64,000 nt of DNA from Dipylidium caninum (taxonomy: Eukaryota > Platyhelminthes > Cestoda > Cyclophyllidea > Dipylidiidae), in NCBI GenBank assembly GCA_017562135.1, contig QEYB01001208.1, positions 868,001-932,000 on the forward strand. The letters are read 5' to 3'. The notes under the pieces are model-generated. The model did not search any database. It was not told the origin of the DNA and was given only the letters and a program-made list of their open reading frames with translations. The position numbers were made by a program, and so were the translations under genes. Shown one piece after another: positions 35,125 to 48,706 of the stretch (positions within the stretch are counted from its first letter, which is position 1; the number at the start of each line of letters is the position of its first letter).

Positions 35125-38100
35125 TAATTTTCCCTTATCTTCTTGCGTTCTTCGAGGTCCCTTGGACCGGCTTCGGTGGATAGGACGAAGTTCTCCGACC
35201 CGTGCCAGCATCCGCTGCTGCACCAAGTTGCAAGGGAAGCGGATAGTCGCCTGCAAGCACCAAACGGGGAAATGAAATTGATTGGCGCTTTGACCGAGCA
35301 GTTAAAAGTCTTTTGAGCCATTTAGACGAGTGAGTACAATGACCCCAGCTTTAGCCCTCCTAGGCCTTGTCTTCCCTCTCTAATGCCCTGCTGCACGTGG
35401 TCGAATCTTGGAGGGACCGTAGTCTGTGTGCTCCATGTTCGTTCTGGTACACATTTAGGCTCATAAGACTCTCTTTCCTTGCAATTCATTAATTTAGGGT
35501 AAGAGCGAACTATTCCTAGGTTATTGGTAAGAATTTTAGCCATTCCAGACTGAAAGCGTAACCCTTAGAAATAATGAAATGAAAGACTGTCGTTGTGCAA
35601 CGTTTGACGCTAAGTGGTCAGAGTTCACACGCCCGCTTGGATATTTTTTCCCACCAAAAGCTGGGTAACACGCGCCTGACCGGGGTACACGCTGCCAAGC
35701 TCAGCGCCATACTTTGACCCGACAGCCCCCCATCGTCGGCGACTTGATTACTGACGCGCAAAGAGTAGAGTCTTAACGCATGCAAAGCCTCACCTTCTTC
35801 TGTGTTTTCGTAAAAACACCCTAAACTAGGACCAAACTGATTCGTTATTCCTCTCCTTGCAATTTTATGTAATCTTCCTTCATGTAGCCCGACTCAATAG
35901 CATGGAGGGTGTTTTTCGCTCTCCCCAACTGTTTGCCATACTGTCGGCACTCTTCTTTTTCCCGTGCCACTGGTTTTTTAATGTGACTGACGACAGCAAA
36001 ATGATATTCACATGTTCATTCGTTTCTGGTAAATCATACGCCCTGGCTTTATTGTTGGTAAAACAATAAATCGTAAAACACAAAGAATTGGCAAGCACCA
36101 TTGAGCGTGTTTGGCTGATGTGTTTGGCTGATGAGGCCATTTGCTCAATTCGCCTCTAATTCTAAGCATTCTTTCGGAGAGGAATCTCTGTCCATGAAGT
36201 TGCTCCGTGACTTATAACCAAGGACACCCGAGACACACGATTGGCGTCCTCGTTACAGCGTCGCGACTACTTAAAGACTTCAAACAGTCGGCTCTCCTGG
36301 GTTTGTGAACTCAAATTAAATGGTTACCCTTCTTAATGAACTTCATGTAAAATCTGGGGAACTGCAATAAACGTTGGGAATTTGATGCAATCTCTTGAAA
36401 ATGGGAGTTGTGCCATTGGGGGGCTCAAATGTTCCACCATCTGCAACATTTCGCAAGATTGCGAGGCCCCCAAATCGCAGGATAAGCGCCTCGACGCTGG
36501 TTGCGCTCACATCATTAAAATGTGGGAGGCCCGGCAACTAGCGGCGCGTTGTCATATCGACGCTGCGGTGCTGGTGTGCGCCAGTGAATATCGTGATGAA
36601 ATGGTTGCCTTGGCCTGTTTCCCATAAAAAGAAGCGACCTCTCTGTGTTGAGATCGTTAAATTTCTCCCAAACCAATTACGAAATCCAGTCGATTTTGCC
36701 ATAACACACGCTTTTCGGGAGCTATCGGAGAGAAAAGTAAATTAATGGACTATGGTCTCCTATTAAAACTGGGAAGCAACTTCACCTGTGGCTCAAAATG
36801 ATTCTGGAACTGCTTGCTTAAGCATCAGGCGATGTATTCTTATTATTTTTGGAGGATATGTGGTAACTTTCGACGAAAGAAAAACAATTTAAATAGCTCC
36901 GTCTAGAGCCCGTACAGTGAACTAGGTGCTTCTGAAATAATGCACAAGCATATTCCCCATTTACTTTTATAGGGAACTGGAGACCAGGTATGAGGTATAA
37001 CGAAGAATGCTCGGAGAAATGTTGATGAAAGAATCGCTGAGAAGTTTAGTTAATAAAAGTATTTCTTCTTGCCCTGACGGTGTTGGGAGTCGGTGGGCTA
37101 AGAAGGCGCCTACCGAGAGAGCAAAAGCCTGCCTCATCTGGTCTGGGCGCTTCAAATCCCTTGCACGAGCGTTGAAGGAGCGCTGGGTGAGCCGAAGGTG
37201 AGAAAGTGTTGGCCTCCACCTTCCTCCTATCCGTCTTGCACCCACCACTTAGGCGATTTCCGTCAAAAGAGCCTCCTACAGCCCTCTTGTCTGGCTTGCC
37301 ATGGCAGTGAACAGCGTAGCGGAGATCTGAGGATGGCTCCAATTGGTAAATAATTACACAGCCCAACAGTAAGGAAATGGGAGGTGATAGTAAATTCACT
37401 TGCTTATTTGTTGGACCTCGCGAGGGGCGGCACGGACTTCGAAAGCACTTCGCTCGCCACGGAGATTTGTCTGGACGAAGGTAACCGTCCCGTGGTTACT
37501 TTCCACTAATGACTCTCATTTATTTCGCGACTTGTCAGTGAGGACCTTTTCCGCCTACGTTGTGTGCCATGAGGGAGTTAAAACTGAGCTTACTACCAAG
37601 GCACTTGAATAAAAGGCATGAAAGTACGGTGTTTATCAACGACTTTCACATGAGTCTTTTACCATTTACTCATTGAAATTCCACTTGAGTGCCTCCGAGG
37701 GCAGGAGTTCACCCGCTATCTAAATATGGTCCGACTGTCGCGACAGAATGCGTCTCCTTCTAATTATCCCCCACAGGTGGGACACTGTGAAAATTACTAC
37801 TTGTTTGGCCATGTTACCTGTGCTGAAACTTAACCTGAGTTAACCCCAATTCAACGTCTGATGGTTCTGAGTGCGTTATTCAAGGTTGTCCGGGAGGGTT
37901 CACTACTGTTAAACACCTTTCCCTGCTGCATATATTAAGCGTCGCCTTATTCAAAACAGGTCTGATCTGTGATGCAGTGATAAGTTCCATTCTTGCGCCA
38001 CGTCGGAGCCTACCAGTAACGCAAATAGTTGGTATTGCGAGGATCGCTTTACCTCATGTCTCTGGCCTGCGTCACTTCGCCCTCGCGAGTGCTGCATGAC

Positions 38101-41100
38101 TTTTAATAATGTCGCCTGTTAATGCAGAGTGAATGGCCCCGGGCTTACCAACAGACCAGACCACGTGCCCAGGGGGCTCATGTCCCGAGCAGCTGAGTGG
38201 TCGGTGAAATATTCATCCAAACATCCTTCTACATCGCCTCTTTCATTTCTTGAGGAGACGTTTCAGGAAAACTCCAATAGATTTCCTCGCCAACTTCCCG
38301 AGTGGACAGATATGGGGAAGTGTTCCGCTACTGACACATTTATCTGCCTCAATGAGGGGAAAGGACTTTAGTCCATCCGGCAGAAATGTGCTCTTGCGCA
38401 CGACTACAGTCCGCACCTCCTCTGTCACCCGGTGGCTAAGACTTGGATTAGGCAGCTCCCCGTTCAGGCCTACGGGATGGCAGTTACCCGCTTTTATCCA
38501 CTTTCTCCCACTTTATTGGGTGTTGAAATAACGAAATATCGTTCATTTTAACATACAAAGTATCGTAGGATCTGGCAAGACTACTCTCGCGTCTTGGACT
38601 AAGCCAAAATTTAGCTGGATGTACTCACCTCCAGCTACGAAAGTGTAAACAACGCTGAATAAGAAGTGCAAATGTGAGCATTTTCCCGACGGCTACTTAA
38701 AATATTTCGTACTTTCAAAAGTATTTGAGAATGTCGCGCGATTTTTATTTACCACTACATGCATGGGGCAGTGGGGTGGTGAAGTCGTGACGGAGGAGTG
38801 GAGCCTGTCTGCAGGCGTGGGGACGTTGGGAGACCTCTTGACGGCGTTTATTTATGCCCGTTCCGTAACTGGGTGAGTTGGCCTGGCCTATTTAGTCCTC
38901 AGGCCCGACCACTACGGGAGCAATTTTACGTGCATAAATAAACAAATGCTCACACGCCTTGGGGCAACTGCCCCTCGGCAGTGGGTCAACAGTCGCACCG
39001 TCCCCTGAAGGCCGAGGTGTCTGCGCTGAAGACTCTTCACAACTCCCAATGAGTGAACCCTCCTTTCATTTAGTTTTGGAGTAGTAATGCCAGACTGTCG
39101 CTCTGAAGGGCATGAGGCTCTTCTCATCGACGCAATGGCATAACGTTGGCAGTCTTGTAAAGTCGAAATTCATAGGTAGTCCACGAGGAATTCCGCTAGC
39201 AAGTAACGTTTCCCTATGGCACGATTTTGGCTGGAGTTTAATTTAGTTAAGTTAGGCTTTTCTACTCAACCAAAAGCTTAAGATATCCCCTCAAGTGACT
39301 GCTCAAGCACTTTCAGTAGACTAAGTAGTGACAATATTGTCCCGTTTAAGAACATACCGATGTAGAATGGAATTTTGCAGCGAGGTCACATTAACTTAGA
39401 GTCGCACGATCTCCACTGCTGTACTTCACATGACGAGCTGAGCTTTAGATCTTGCGCATAAGAGAAGATTTTATTCGCATCAGTTTAATGCAAAAGAAAA
39501 GACATTTTAGGCTTTTACGCTTTCTAAAGATGTTTATTGTTCAACTCGCAGTGAGGTCCTCTTGCGATAGTTGAGGTAACGACGTCTTGGCCTCGTGTAG
39601 CATATTTGAGTTAGTGCCTGGCGAAGGGTTGCTGTTGGAATGCTGTTCATCCAAGGGAGAGAAATACGTCACATACGGGACAGAACTGCTGGGTGAGAGG
39701 ATCAGATGGCCCTGATCAGCGGAGTCTTCTCTGCCTCAACTCCTCGCTCCCTGGACGCGACGCTATCTCCTGCCTCCACCCTCACCCTCACCCTTACCAA
39801 TCTGACTCGTGCTACCATTCATGAGCTCTCCTTCGCCCATCTCTTCTGAGGCGGCATCCGAGGGCTGTGGTGAGATTGCAAAACACGAGTTGTTACTTTC
39901 GCGGTCACGTTAGCGTAGAGACCTCCTCGGCACTGGTGCAACGCCACCTACACGCTACCCTCGTCCACCTTTCAGTGCGCCGGAGGAGACACATGACGCC
40001 ACGTCTCGGTTGCCGCGGCACGAAAGCACTCGATCCACCCACGCTCCCTAGCCCTCCAACACACGTTTTTTGTTCATTTAAATCCCATCTTTTATAACTG
40101 TTCCGCAACTTTAAGATTCCAAAAGCTATCCTCACACATATCACCATCGGAGAACACTTAGTTCCCTGAAAAAGTGAGATTTTCACTCAAAGAACGGTCA
40201 CTTTTGCTCCTCCCGTCGAACGATCTTCCTCATTAAAAACGGCGGAAACCAGCTCAGCTATCAGCGCTGTTGGGGAGGTTAAATTGCCCCGATTCCCCTT
40301 TTGCTCCCATGGACCCGTTCGGTTGCGCCTCAGAGCCTGACATCGATGAGCAGAGGGCCACTGGCTTCTGCTCCGTTTGCTCCCCCGAACCATAGGAATT
40401 TCAAACTCTGATAAATATTAAAAAAAATAAATCTTTGCGATGAAGTTATTTGTCGTGATAGTCTAAGTCAGCCATAATCTCGAAGTGACATGGCGAGGCC
40501 TTTTGCTTTTAAAGCCAAAAAAATGGGAGTGAGAGGCAAACTTAAGTAGGCCATGGCTCACGTCAGTGCTTCGGAAAATGGAGTCTAACAGTGACAAGCT
40601 ATTGCGTGTCTGCCAAGGCGCGAAGGCCAGAAATACTTTTTGGGTCGTCGTGCTGATGGCCAAAGGGTGGACGGCGCGGTCAGTTGGGCCACGTATTGGC
40701 CCAGTAGCCGCACAAAGTGGAAACTAACTCCACCCACTGTGGTAATTAAATTTATCACATACTGGTCTTTTTTACTTTTTACTGCATGCAGCAGGATGAA
40801 CTCGTCCGCATTTAATACCATAGATGAAAGCATTTTCCTCCAAAATATCGTACTTGGTCGTTCCGCAAGGAGAGGACCCAGCTTTTGTGGTTAGGAGAAT
40901 TGCGCATTTTCGTTTGCCTTACAACTTATCGTTTGCGATTGTTACTTCAGAAAAGCGTACTTCCTAGTTAAAAACGCTGAAAACGTCGTCTGCGGCATTC
41001 GTATCCCAAGAGATACTAGCAAAATCCTCAGTTCTAAATCAGCTGCACTGTTCCCCACCTTTTGCATCCACTCCTCGCCGAATGCACTCCCAATGGGGAA

Positions 41101-44100
41101 TGTGTTGTCGTGTGTGTAAATTCGTTGACGTCTCACTTTTTCGAAGGGCCGGAAACCCGTCTCACTCATATTCACAACTGTCATGGTAAACTGGCTATAA
41201 CCGTCTCTCCACCTTCTGTTTGAGTGATCCCACGCTCATCTATCAGTCGCTATACCCCGTCTCTTGCCTTATCGCATTCGGTGCACTTGTATCCACCCTC
41301 GGTGTTAATTTCTCAATCCTCCTACCTTTCGTGCCAAATGCACTTTTGTGGCTGCCCACTTTTAGGTCGAATTATATGCCACATTGGAAAACAATCAAAT
41401 TTTTTGACCCTGTCCCACTCGGTGGTCGGAATTTCATTATGGCGTCTTGGGCATATTCCCTTCAATCTATGATGCCATTGCACGCCATTTTGGATTTGCA
41501 CCACTTGACAATACTCCAGTTGAACTTGGACAGAAAAAAGGCTTTAACGGAGAAGCAGCACACCGCGTACGGAGGCTTGACTCGGAGCACAGGGCTGATG
41601 TAACCTCTTTCGGGCAAATGCGCTCAAAGCCAGCAAGAGACTGTAGTTAGAGCCGACAGTCCGAGCAAACAGCGTACATCTGAACGACCGCATCGAATGG
41701 TGGCAACTCCACAGATAGACTTCGTCCACTTCCATATCAACTTCCTTTCCAACTTCGATCTATGGCGACCCTGAGCACTAAAGTCTCAAGGACTGTCGCG
41801 TAATGATCCACTCACTTATTGTTCACGTTTGTGTTAGAGGACAACTGTCTGGTCAAATCAAGTGTTGTGTCCTCCGTCTACCCGCCGCTAGCAACGGTAA
41901 CAGCTTGCTAATATTATGTTACTGTCTATTCTGTCTAGTGTTGTATGGCAAGGCCTGCCGACGTCTCATCGCCCTTGTTGCTACATGCACAGATTTTCCC
42001 TCACCAGGGCCACCTCGTCGACAGGACGATATCTTCCCCTTAGGATCTCTTTACAAGTTTAGTCCTTTAGGCAAAATTATTCTCTGCTATCATGCAGTTC
42101 GTAGTCCTCAAATCCAATGGTGTGAACCCTTATGGTGTTGTTTTTCGTACACTAATCCGAATGGGTCATTTAAAAGAGTTTATTTACGAGAAGGTGAGGG
42201 GGTCGCCACGCCCAGTTATGCATTCCCCTTTACTGGATGGATACTTCACTTGACCCGAACATAATCATTGAAGCGATGCATATTGGCAGCTGTATGAAAC
42301 AAAACCGTGCCATGAATAACTCGCTTCGTGCTGCAGACGGTCAAAATCGGTCGCTCTCCATTATCCAATGTGCCCTTTTCAATATTGTCTCTGTTGACTT
42401 GAACCACCAATATGTGAATAGGTAACTTCTAGTTTCATCTGATCCCCCTTTCGCGATAGCCAGAGGCGGGCAGTAGTGGGGCAAAAAGCGGGCGAGGTGG
42501 GAAGGGCGGCCGGCCACAGGGTCATTGGGATCACTCTGGGCCCCTTCACCTCCCGAATGGCTCCGCCCGCCCCCTCCGATGTGTCGTAGGGCAGCTGTGA
42601 TTGCAGGCTAACTAAATGACACAATTTGTCGAGTGTCCATCTTTCAGGCACCACCCCTCATAAGCAGGGATGTTTTAGTCATCTGCCGACCGGCCATAAA
42701 CTCCGTTGGGTCGTTTTGACCACAAAATAATAGAAATGTGGGCACTAACCGCGAGGAGCGGTATAAGCCCATTAATTATGCAAGTGTTTAACAAAAAGCG
42801 GTTGTAAAAGTAAACCACACCAGTTGTGGCGGCAAATCCACTCGTATTTCTTTAACGGCTTGGCGAGTATATTTATGGTAGAATCGACTATGAGTTTATT
42901 TTGACTTCATTTAATTGTCAGCGCCCAAGAAAATAATTCGGGATTACACGAAGTGGAGGTATTCGCATTTCTTCATGGTGTCCGGGCCACGGGAATTACA
43001 ACAAGGACTATTTATTACAACTTGCTCTAGTCATCCGATCATCATACTTCGCTGATCAGAAAAAGGCTCAGAAATCCAAATCAGTAAAACGGAGGCTTGA
43101 GAACCTCCAGACCTCTCGACAACGCTTCAAGTGACTTCAAGTGGTTGAGAAATAAACTTTGAGAGGGGGCAGATCAGATGCCTAGACGGGTGCTTGGGGA
43201 TCAGATAAGATCACACTAGAAAGTAGTGAATCCCAATCGGTTCTCTCCTCCAGCCATTCGCCCTTCTCCCGTTCCTGCGGGAGGCCACTTAGAGGTTACT
43301 GGGGCTATGCTAACAAGGCTTAAAAGGGCGCCCACCCATAAATTCTAACGGCTTCGGATTGCGGTTACAAGTTGAAGTTTCGGGGTGAGGGTGTCCCCTG
43401 CTTTCAGGCTAAGGTTGATCAACCTATGAATAATAATATAGCATGTTGTAGCAGACTATATGCAGAATCCAGAGAGGGGCCCTGTTGCAGGGGGCGATCC
43501 TGGACGCCCTCATTATTTAGAGATGGGGTCAAAATAGCCACGGCATAAGAGACGGGAATATAATTAGCCGCTCGCGTGGTCATTTCGACACGGAGTTGGG
43601 AACATGTTCGAATGGCAGCGGTCCACACAAGTGGCGCTGACAGCTTCGCCCCGCTTTCCTAGCTCGTGCCATCAAGAACAATCAATTTTTACCTGTATCA
43701 CAACTTGACAGGCACAAGTAGGTAAAGACAAAGTGAGGAAACAAAAAATCTTATGAAAATTGTATGCCTTTTTGCTAGTGGCCAATGGCCGTTTGGAGGA
43801 CAAAGTTCCGGCCTCTCTGGGCCTGCGCCCTGACCCACTGCAGAGGAAAGAGTAACGATCTGCGAGAGAATGTATCTCCTGGTGGTGTGGCTCACACGTT
43901 GAGCCGAGTGGCCATTCACTCCCCACCCACAGTCTTGTTGATTTTCTCACAAACTACACACCGGGGTAGCCGTTAGTTGTTGTTCAAAGGAAAACGTTTG
44001 TAATGCGAGAGGGGCACGTCTGTAAGCATCAGGCCTCAGACGTGGGCCGTCAAACACTAACGGTTAGTCGCATCCATGTGTCTGTCTTCTCTGAAGTATT

Positions 44101-45008
44101 TTGCCATGGCAAGAAGGCCTGTGGACGCGCTCCTCCGGAGCCCCCACGCGACTAAACTCTGGGCTAATGAGCTCATGTTCGAAGGGCAATTTTATCACTT
44201 TAGTACATCAAATGCTTTGACGTAGAACAGTTAATGGAGCTTGTGAGTCTTCCTCCGAAATCCTTACTCCAACTGTGTGAAAGTTAAGGTTTCGCTGAAT
44301 ATAGAGCCGGGTTGGAAACCTCACTTTTCGAAGCTTAATCTACGATTATGGTCATTCTTCTAGGCGTCTATCACGTAGTCTCCACAGCCTCCCCGCCCCC
44401 TTCAGTCAGCCGCCCTTATACTGAGACCGACAAGCGTGAGAAGGGACCATTTGATATGCGTCGTAAAACCAATCACCTCAGTTTCTGTCGTCCGTTGTTA
44501 GGTTAAAATACCTTTGTTGTCAAGGCGTCTGGCAACCCAGACGCCAAATACGTAAACACATGTCTAATCCGACCCTTTGGAAGCTCTCTACTGAGCTATT
44601 CAAACCCTAACTATCAGCCCTATAAGCACAATACTCATGAAATTTTTAATAATCTCCCTTTTTTCCGCAAAACAACGCGGTCCCCCTGCGCGATTGTCGA
44701 ACACGAAGTAGGGAAAGTCCCAGAGGAGGTATACTACGTGATGACCGAGGGAAGAGTAACTTTAGAATATGTTAATTATTCGGAAAAGAGGGGTGTCGGT
44801 CATTGCGGCGGACATGGCCACTCTACACCGTTTCCTAAATAAAACGGTTTGATTGCTTATCAGGATATTTGTGCTTAATAAAATTCTTCGGAAGATTTAA
44901 ACTTTTACAGCTCATAATGAGTCTGAAGCTGTCTGGATCCCTGAAAGTGACCGCGGGCTCAGTAAATATCGAAGTCCCAGAATACTTCACAATTCAATAT
45001 ATGCCATG

Positions 45009-45074
45009 CTCCTCTCCCTCCTCTCCCTCCTCTACCTCTTTTTCTTCTTCTTCTTCTTCTTCTTCTTCTCTTCT
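45009..45074. repeat. Long CT-rich tract with a (TTC)n microsatellite
   Basis: Repeats of CTCCCTC lead into an uninterrupted TTC run at about 45042-45070 and further CT-rich sequence. Read in one frame from the ATG at 45006 it gives Leu/Ser then poly-Phe, which mimics a signal peptide and is most likely an artefact of the repeat. Confidence 0.9.
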
Positions 45075-45612
45075 ACCCCGTCCTCCTTCTTCGTGTCGTC
45101 GTACCTGTGCCCCTTCGGTGCCTTTCACATTTGTTTACCCACAATGCAGTGGGAGACAGGGAATGATTTTTTCAGCAGAATCGCAGATCCGTTAAGAGTT
45201 GGCTTTGCAAAGTGACGACTCAAATATCTGAATAGGATTATGGCCAGTTAGTTCACACTCTTCCGATGCCTTCGCTACTGCCTGATCTGGCAATAGAACA
45301 GGGGCCACAGGAGTCTTCTGAGCAACATAATCCGACTGCGATGTTCTGAAAACTCAGCACTTTGTTCCCAAAATGCGACACGACAGCTTCTCATCTGTCT
45401 CATTCGTACCCTCAAACGTGCTGTCCACTGGCGATAAACCATACGGAGAGGGGGAAGAGAGCGTTAGTGCAGTCGGATATGAGTTATGGCCTCAATAAAT
45501 AATGACTGCATACATCCGTTACCTGCTTTAGGTGTAGTGGCGTTGAACACGCACCCTAACTTAACTGTAATACCGCAAAGATCTCACTTAAGGAAGGCCC
45601 GGGACCCCTAAA

Positions 45613-45954
45613 TCAGGCATCGCATTTAATTTTCTTTTTAAGTTTTCCCATCACTGATGACGCGTTGGAGGAGCGAAGGGGAAGAGAAGGCAAACGCCAC
45701 AAACCGGGTTTGAGTGCAAGACCCGACGATGGTCTGTGATGCGGAGAAGTTCCTGCAGTTAGTGATCTGGAAAGGGGGCCAGCACTTTCATAAACATGCG
45801 ACTTAAATTTCTGTCTGGAGAAAGACTGGACTATGAGGAGTATAACAAAGTACCAAATGGTAGCTATTGCTAACTTGCCAACCGGAGCCTTAATGAAATG
45901 TGATATTGGTAAAGAAGGCTTTTCCATCTTATAATTTCTTTTCATAAGGGCCAA
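45613..45954 (-). CDS. Possible small single-pass membrane protein ORF
   Basis: A 113-codon minus-strand frame contains a hydrophobic segment (LAIATIWYFVILLIVQSF) after a basic N-terminus. It ends in a lysine-rich tail (MGKLKKKIKCDA). No homology, promoter or splice support was found. Frames this long do arise by chance at this base composition, so it is listed only because of the membrane segment. Confidence 0.15.
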   Translation of the reverse strand: MALMKRNYKMEKPSLPISHFIKAPVGKLAIATIWYFVILLIVQSFSRQKFKSHVYESAGPLSRSLTAGTSPHHRPSSGLALKPGLWRLPSLPLRSSNASSVMGKLKKKIKCDA

Positions 45955-46045
45955 AATATACTTGACCTCATATTACTACAAGGAGAGAGGCAGCTTTGGC
46001 GCATCTTCTTGGTGGAAGGCTCCTTTACCTGCCTTTTGCTGCCAG

Positions 46046-46298
46046 ACTGTGCGGATCAACCGGCGCATGCCCAGCTGGGTGGAGTCAAATCGTGACACTC
46101 AGAGTTGCAGCGGCTCCATCCACCTCCCTTCAGGTGCTTAGACGCACCTGCTACGCACGACCACGCAACGCGCAATCCACTGAAGGTGCTGAATAAGAAT
46201 GTTGTTTTTTGCAGGACATATTCTACGATGACCGCACTGACGTCGACTTCATATCCCATTGTTATCTCTTGCAAAAGCATTGCGCCGGTTTCGACTAA
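46046..46298 (+). CDS. Two candidate exons of an unrecognised gene
   Basis: Exon-like block 46046-46133 follows a strong acceptor (TTTACCTGCCTTTTGCTGCCAG) and reads TVRINRRMPSWVESNRDTQS, then CSGSIHLPS, ending at G|GTGCTT in phase 1. Block 46215-46298 follows another strong acceptor (GTTGTTTTTTGCAG) and reads DIFYDDRTDVDFISHCYLLQ, then KHCAGFD and a stop. The two do not join in phase, since the second needs phase 0. A different frame ending at CTGAAG|GTGCTG at 46185 does join it, with a 29-nt intron. Either one or both may be chance. No family recognised. Confidence 0.25.
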
Positions 46299-46540
46299 AA
46301 TTCTACTTCATGAAACGGTCACTTCTTACGGACGATCGAAAAAACTGTGCGGCAGGATGTCACCACGAATTGTTACCAAAGTCTTCATCAACGGAAGAGG
46401 TTGGCTATACCATCAGCGTTCGAAAGTCATAGTTGAAAATCTACTCACTTCGCCACTCTCTGTCCGCTATCTGCTCTCTACACATAAAATTAACAGATTC
46501 GTGGAATAAAATTTACATTAAAGACACTTTTACAGATCGG

Positions 46541-46558
46541 TGAATGAATGAATGAATG
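46541..46558. repeat. (TGAA)n microsatellite
   Basis: Short TGAA tetranucleotide run (TGAATGAATGAATGAATG). Confidence 0.85.
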
Positions 46559-47586
46559 TGTGAATGACAGATCGTCAGAGTATAAAAGCAATGCTGCCAT
46601 GTTCCTGTGGCGTCAAAAAAAGAGACCACAAGTTGAACGGAATGATATCGCTCAGTGTTTCGTCACTGCTACCGCCTGCGGGGAGGCGCGGTCCAGGCGA
46701 GGATCTGGAAACATTTTGGTGTCGTCATTGCCCCAAAACGCACTGATCAGAGGCAATAGATAAAGTGAAGAGGACACTTCAATGGAGTGCGTCGGACTTT
46801 GCTTCAACGTGCGATGTGAGTGACTCAGCGCCGGAAACCATCAAAAGCGTCCTAGGCTGAGAATGGACAGGCGTTGACTGGTGCAAGCGCTCTCGGTGGT
46901 TGCAAGACTCTCTATCCGTAAGGGGAGTGGGCCGGAAGGTCGGAAAAGAATCAGCCCACTACGAGTGGAATGGAGGAAAGGACAACTCGGTCCACCTATC
47001 ACGGCAAAGTTCAGCTGTGGCGAAATGGAGATTTTTGCTGAATTAATCTTTTTTTGGGTAGTAAATACGATACATAAACTCCATCTAGAGGCATCATCTT
47101 ATCTCACGAGTAATTTTGACGGTGGAACTTTGCCAATGCCCAAGTTGTTGACTGAGATGCCGGCTCCCTGGGGCAGATCAGACGCTTTAGCAAGCATTGA
47201 GGTTACCCATAATCACCAACATTGAAGCTAAATCGTATCTTCTAGTAGCGATATAAAATTTTCTCCCTACACTCGGCATAATAAAGCCAGGTTAATCCAC
47301 TTTAATCTCCTACTACTAATGGTCGGCCCCGACAACTATAACATGCTCTCAATTCATCTTGTCCCCCTGGCAGCGTAGTGCCGACTTTAGCTTGGACATT
47401 AAAACGTCACTATTTAATAATCGGTCGTCTTAGTAGATCTGAATGCAGTCCTGATGCAGGTTGCCTGGCACCTTAACTTTGTGGGAGGTACTGAATGGGG
47501 TGGGAAAGGCGATCAAATGATTGACAGACAGGATCATGTCACCGTGACAACCACACCCCCGCTCTGTGACAGTATACCCACCAGCC

Positions 47587-47619
47587 ATGGCGGCTCAGGA
47601 GAAGAGTACCCAGGTCAAG
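47587..47619 (+). CDS. Candidate short first exon, MAAQEKSTQVK
   Basis: AGCCATGGCG is a near-ideal start context. Eleven codons follow, ending at a strong donor AAG|GTAAGC in phase 0. A pyrimidine-rich acceptor at about 47919 (CACCTCCTCGCAG) would continue in phase for 25 codons (PKFRNKIIIPKVGSYNIKEI ...) to a stop. Other acceptors also fit, so no gene model can be fixed. Confidence 0.25.
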
Positions 47620-48673
47620 GTAAGCTTGTATATGATTGCAAAAATACGAGTCAAATGGCGAAAGTAGCGCTCTCGGACGGGAAGCCGCGATTCCTGCCCC
47701 ATCTTCATCGAAGAGTAATGAATAGCCATTCTACTGCATTAATCTGTATGCACATGCGAAAATGCATTTCTGTCTCAGAATGACACCTAGCTCCGTACTC
47801 TAGACAAATTTGTAAGTTCTATCCCCTATTGCTCGTGATCTCAGCGGTGACATCCAGTGATTTATAGAATTCCGTACACAATCTTGGAATGTTCATATCT
47901 CATGCACCTCCTCGCAGCCGAAATTCAGAAACAAGATTATTATTCCAAAGGTTGGATCGTATAATATAAAGGAAATAGGCGGGAATCGACAATGAGTAGT
48001 TCTTATATGCGGTGTATCCGGTGACCTTTAGACTGGAATTAGAGCCTCCCCGTGTGAGGCCTCACCCACCGCCGCTATTCATTTAAACAGGTTGATTTTA
48101 CCACTAACAAACGAGTCTAGACAACAATCCACTTCATGAGTGGGGGGTGATTATAGGACTTTGGAAAGAGCAGTGCCCTTTACACACCACTGATGAAAAT
48201 GAGGAGCCAAATGATGCTTTCACAAAATGCCTATGAGCCACTCTTATGCGACTCAAAATGATGAAGAGCCCCTCCTCACTTCCCACTACCTGACATCAAT
48301 CATGCCAATGTGAAATGGCGAAACTGGTTCAAATCCGCCCATATCCCTACGCAGTGTGCAATCTTTTAAGGGAGTTAAAGAGCGAGGTAGAACTTTACCT
48401 TGTCAATTACTCTGCTGTCAACAGCTGTACTCCGAGGGACATAAGAGTAACCTGACAAAATTTCTACATTGGAGCGGTTTTTTGGGTGGGTTAATAACTG
48501 CGCACAAGGAGGAGTGAATGAGCCACCCAGCGGACAGCGTGTTTCAAACAAGGAGGGCAGTGCGCAAGCGTTGGACATGTTCATAACCGGTGTTTGGCTG
48601 TGACTCAGACTTGAACAAAGCCGGCATTGGCAGGTTGCGCTAAGCCTCGTCTCAGGGGATGGAGCGGCTCCGT

Positions 48674-48706
48674 CTCCCGCCGGCCCCGCCGGCCCCGCCT
48701 CCCGCC
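48674..48706. repeat. GC-rich CCGCC/GGCCC repeat
   Basis: CTCCCGCCGGCCCCGCCGGC followed by CCCGCCTCCCGCC contains two copies of GCCGGCCCC and several GC-box-like CCGCCC/CCGCCT motifs. It stands out as the most GC-rich patch in the window. Confidence 0.8.

Noticed and set aside
39779..39798. CCCTCACCCTCACCCTTACC, resembling telomere-like repeat
   Set aside because: Only about three imperfect units that do not match the animal TTAGGG repeat exactly; probably a simple CT-rich repeat.
41220..41603. 127-codon hydrophobic plus frame
   Set aside because: The start is TTG or a late ATG, there is no clear membrane topology, and other frames are also open; chance is the simplest reading.
45006..45215. 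ATG frame with Leu/Ser/poly-Phe start resembling a signal peptide
   Set aside because: The hydrophobic run is simply the translation of the CTCC/TTC microsatellite. No donor or homology supports it.
48328..48340. GGTTCAAATCC, a match to the tRNA B box
   Set aside because: No A box at the correct distance and no cloverleaf. The similar GGTTCAAATC near 63128 fails in the same way.
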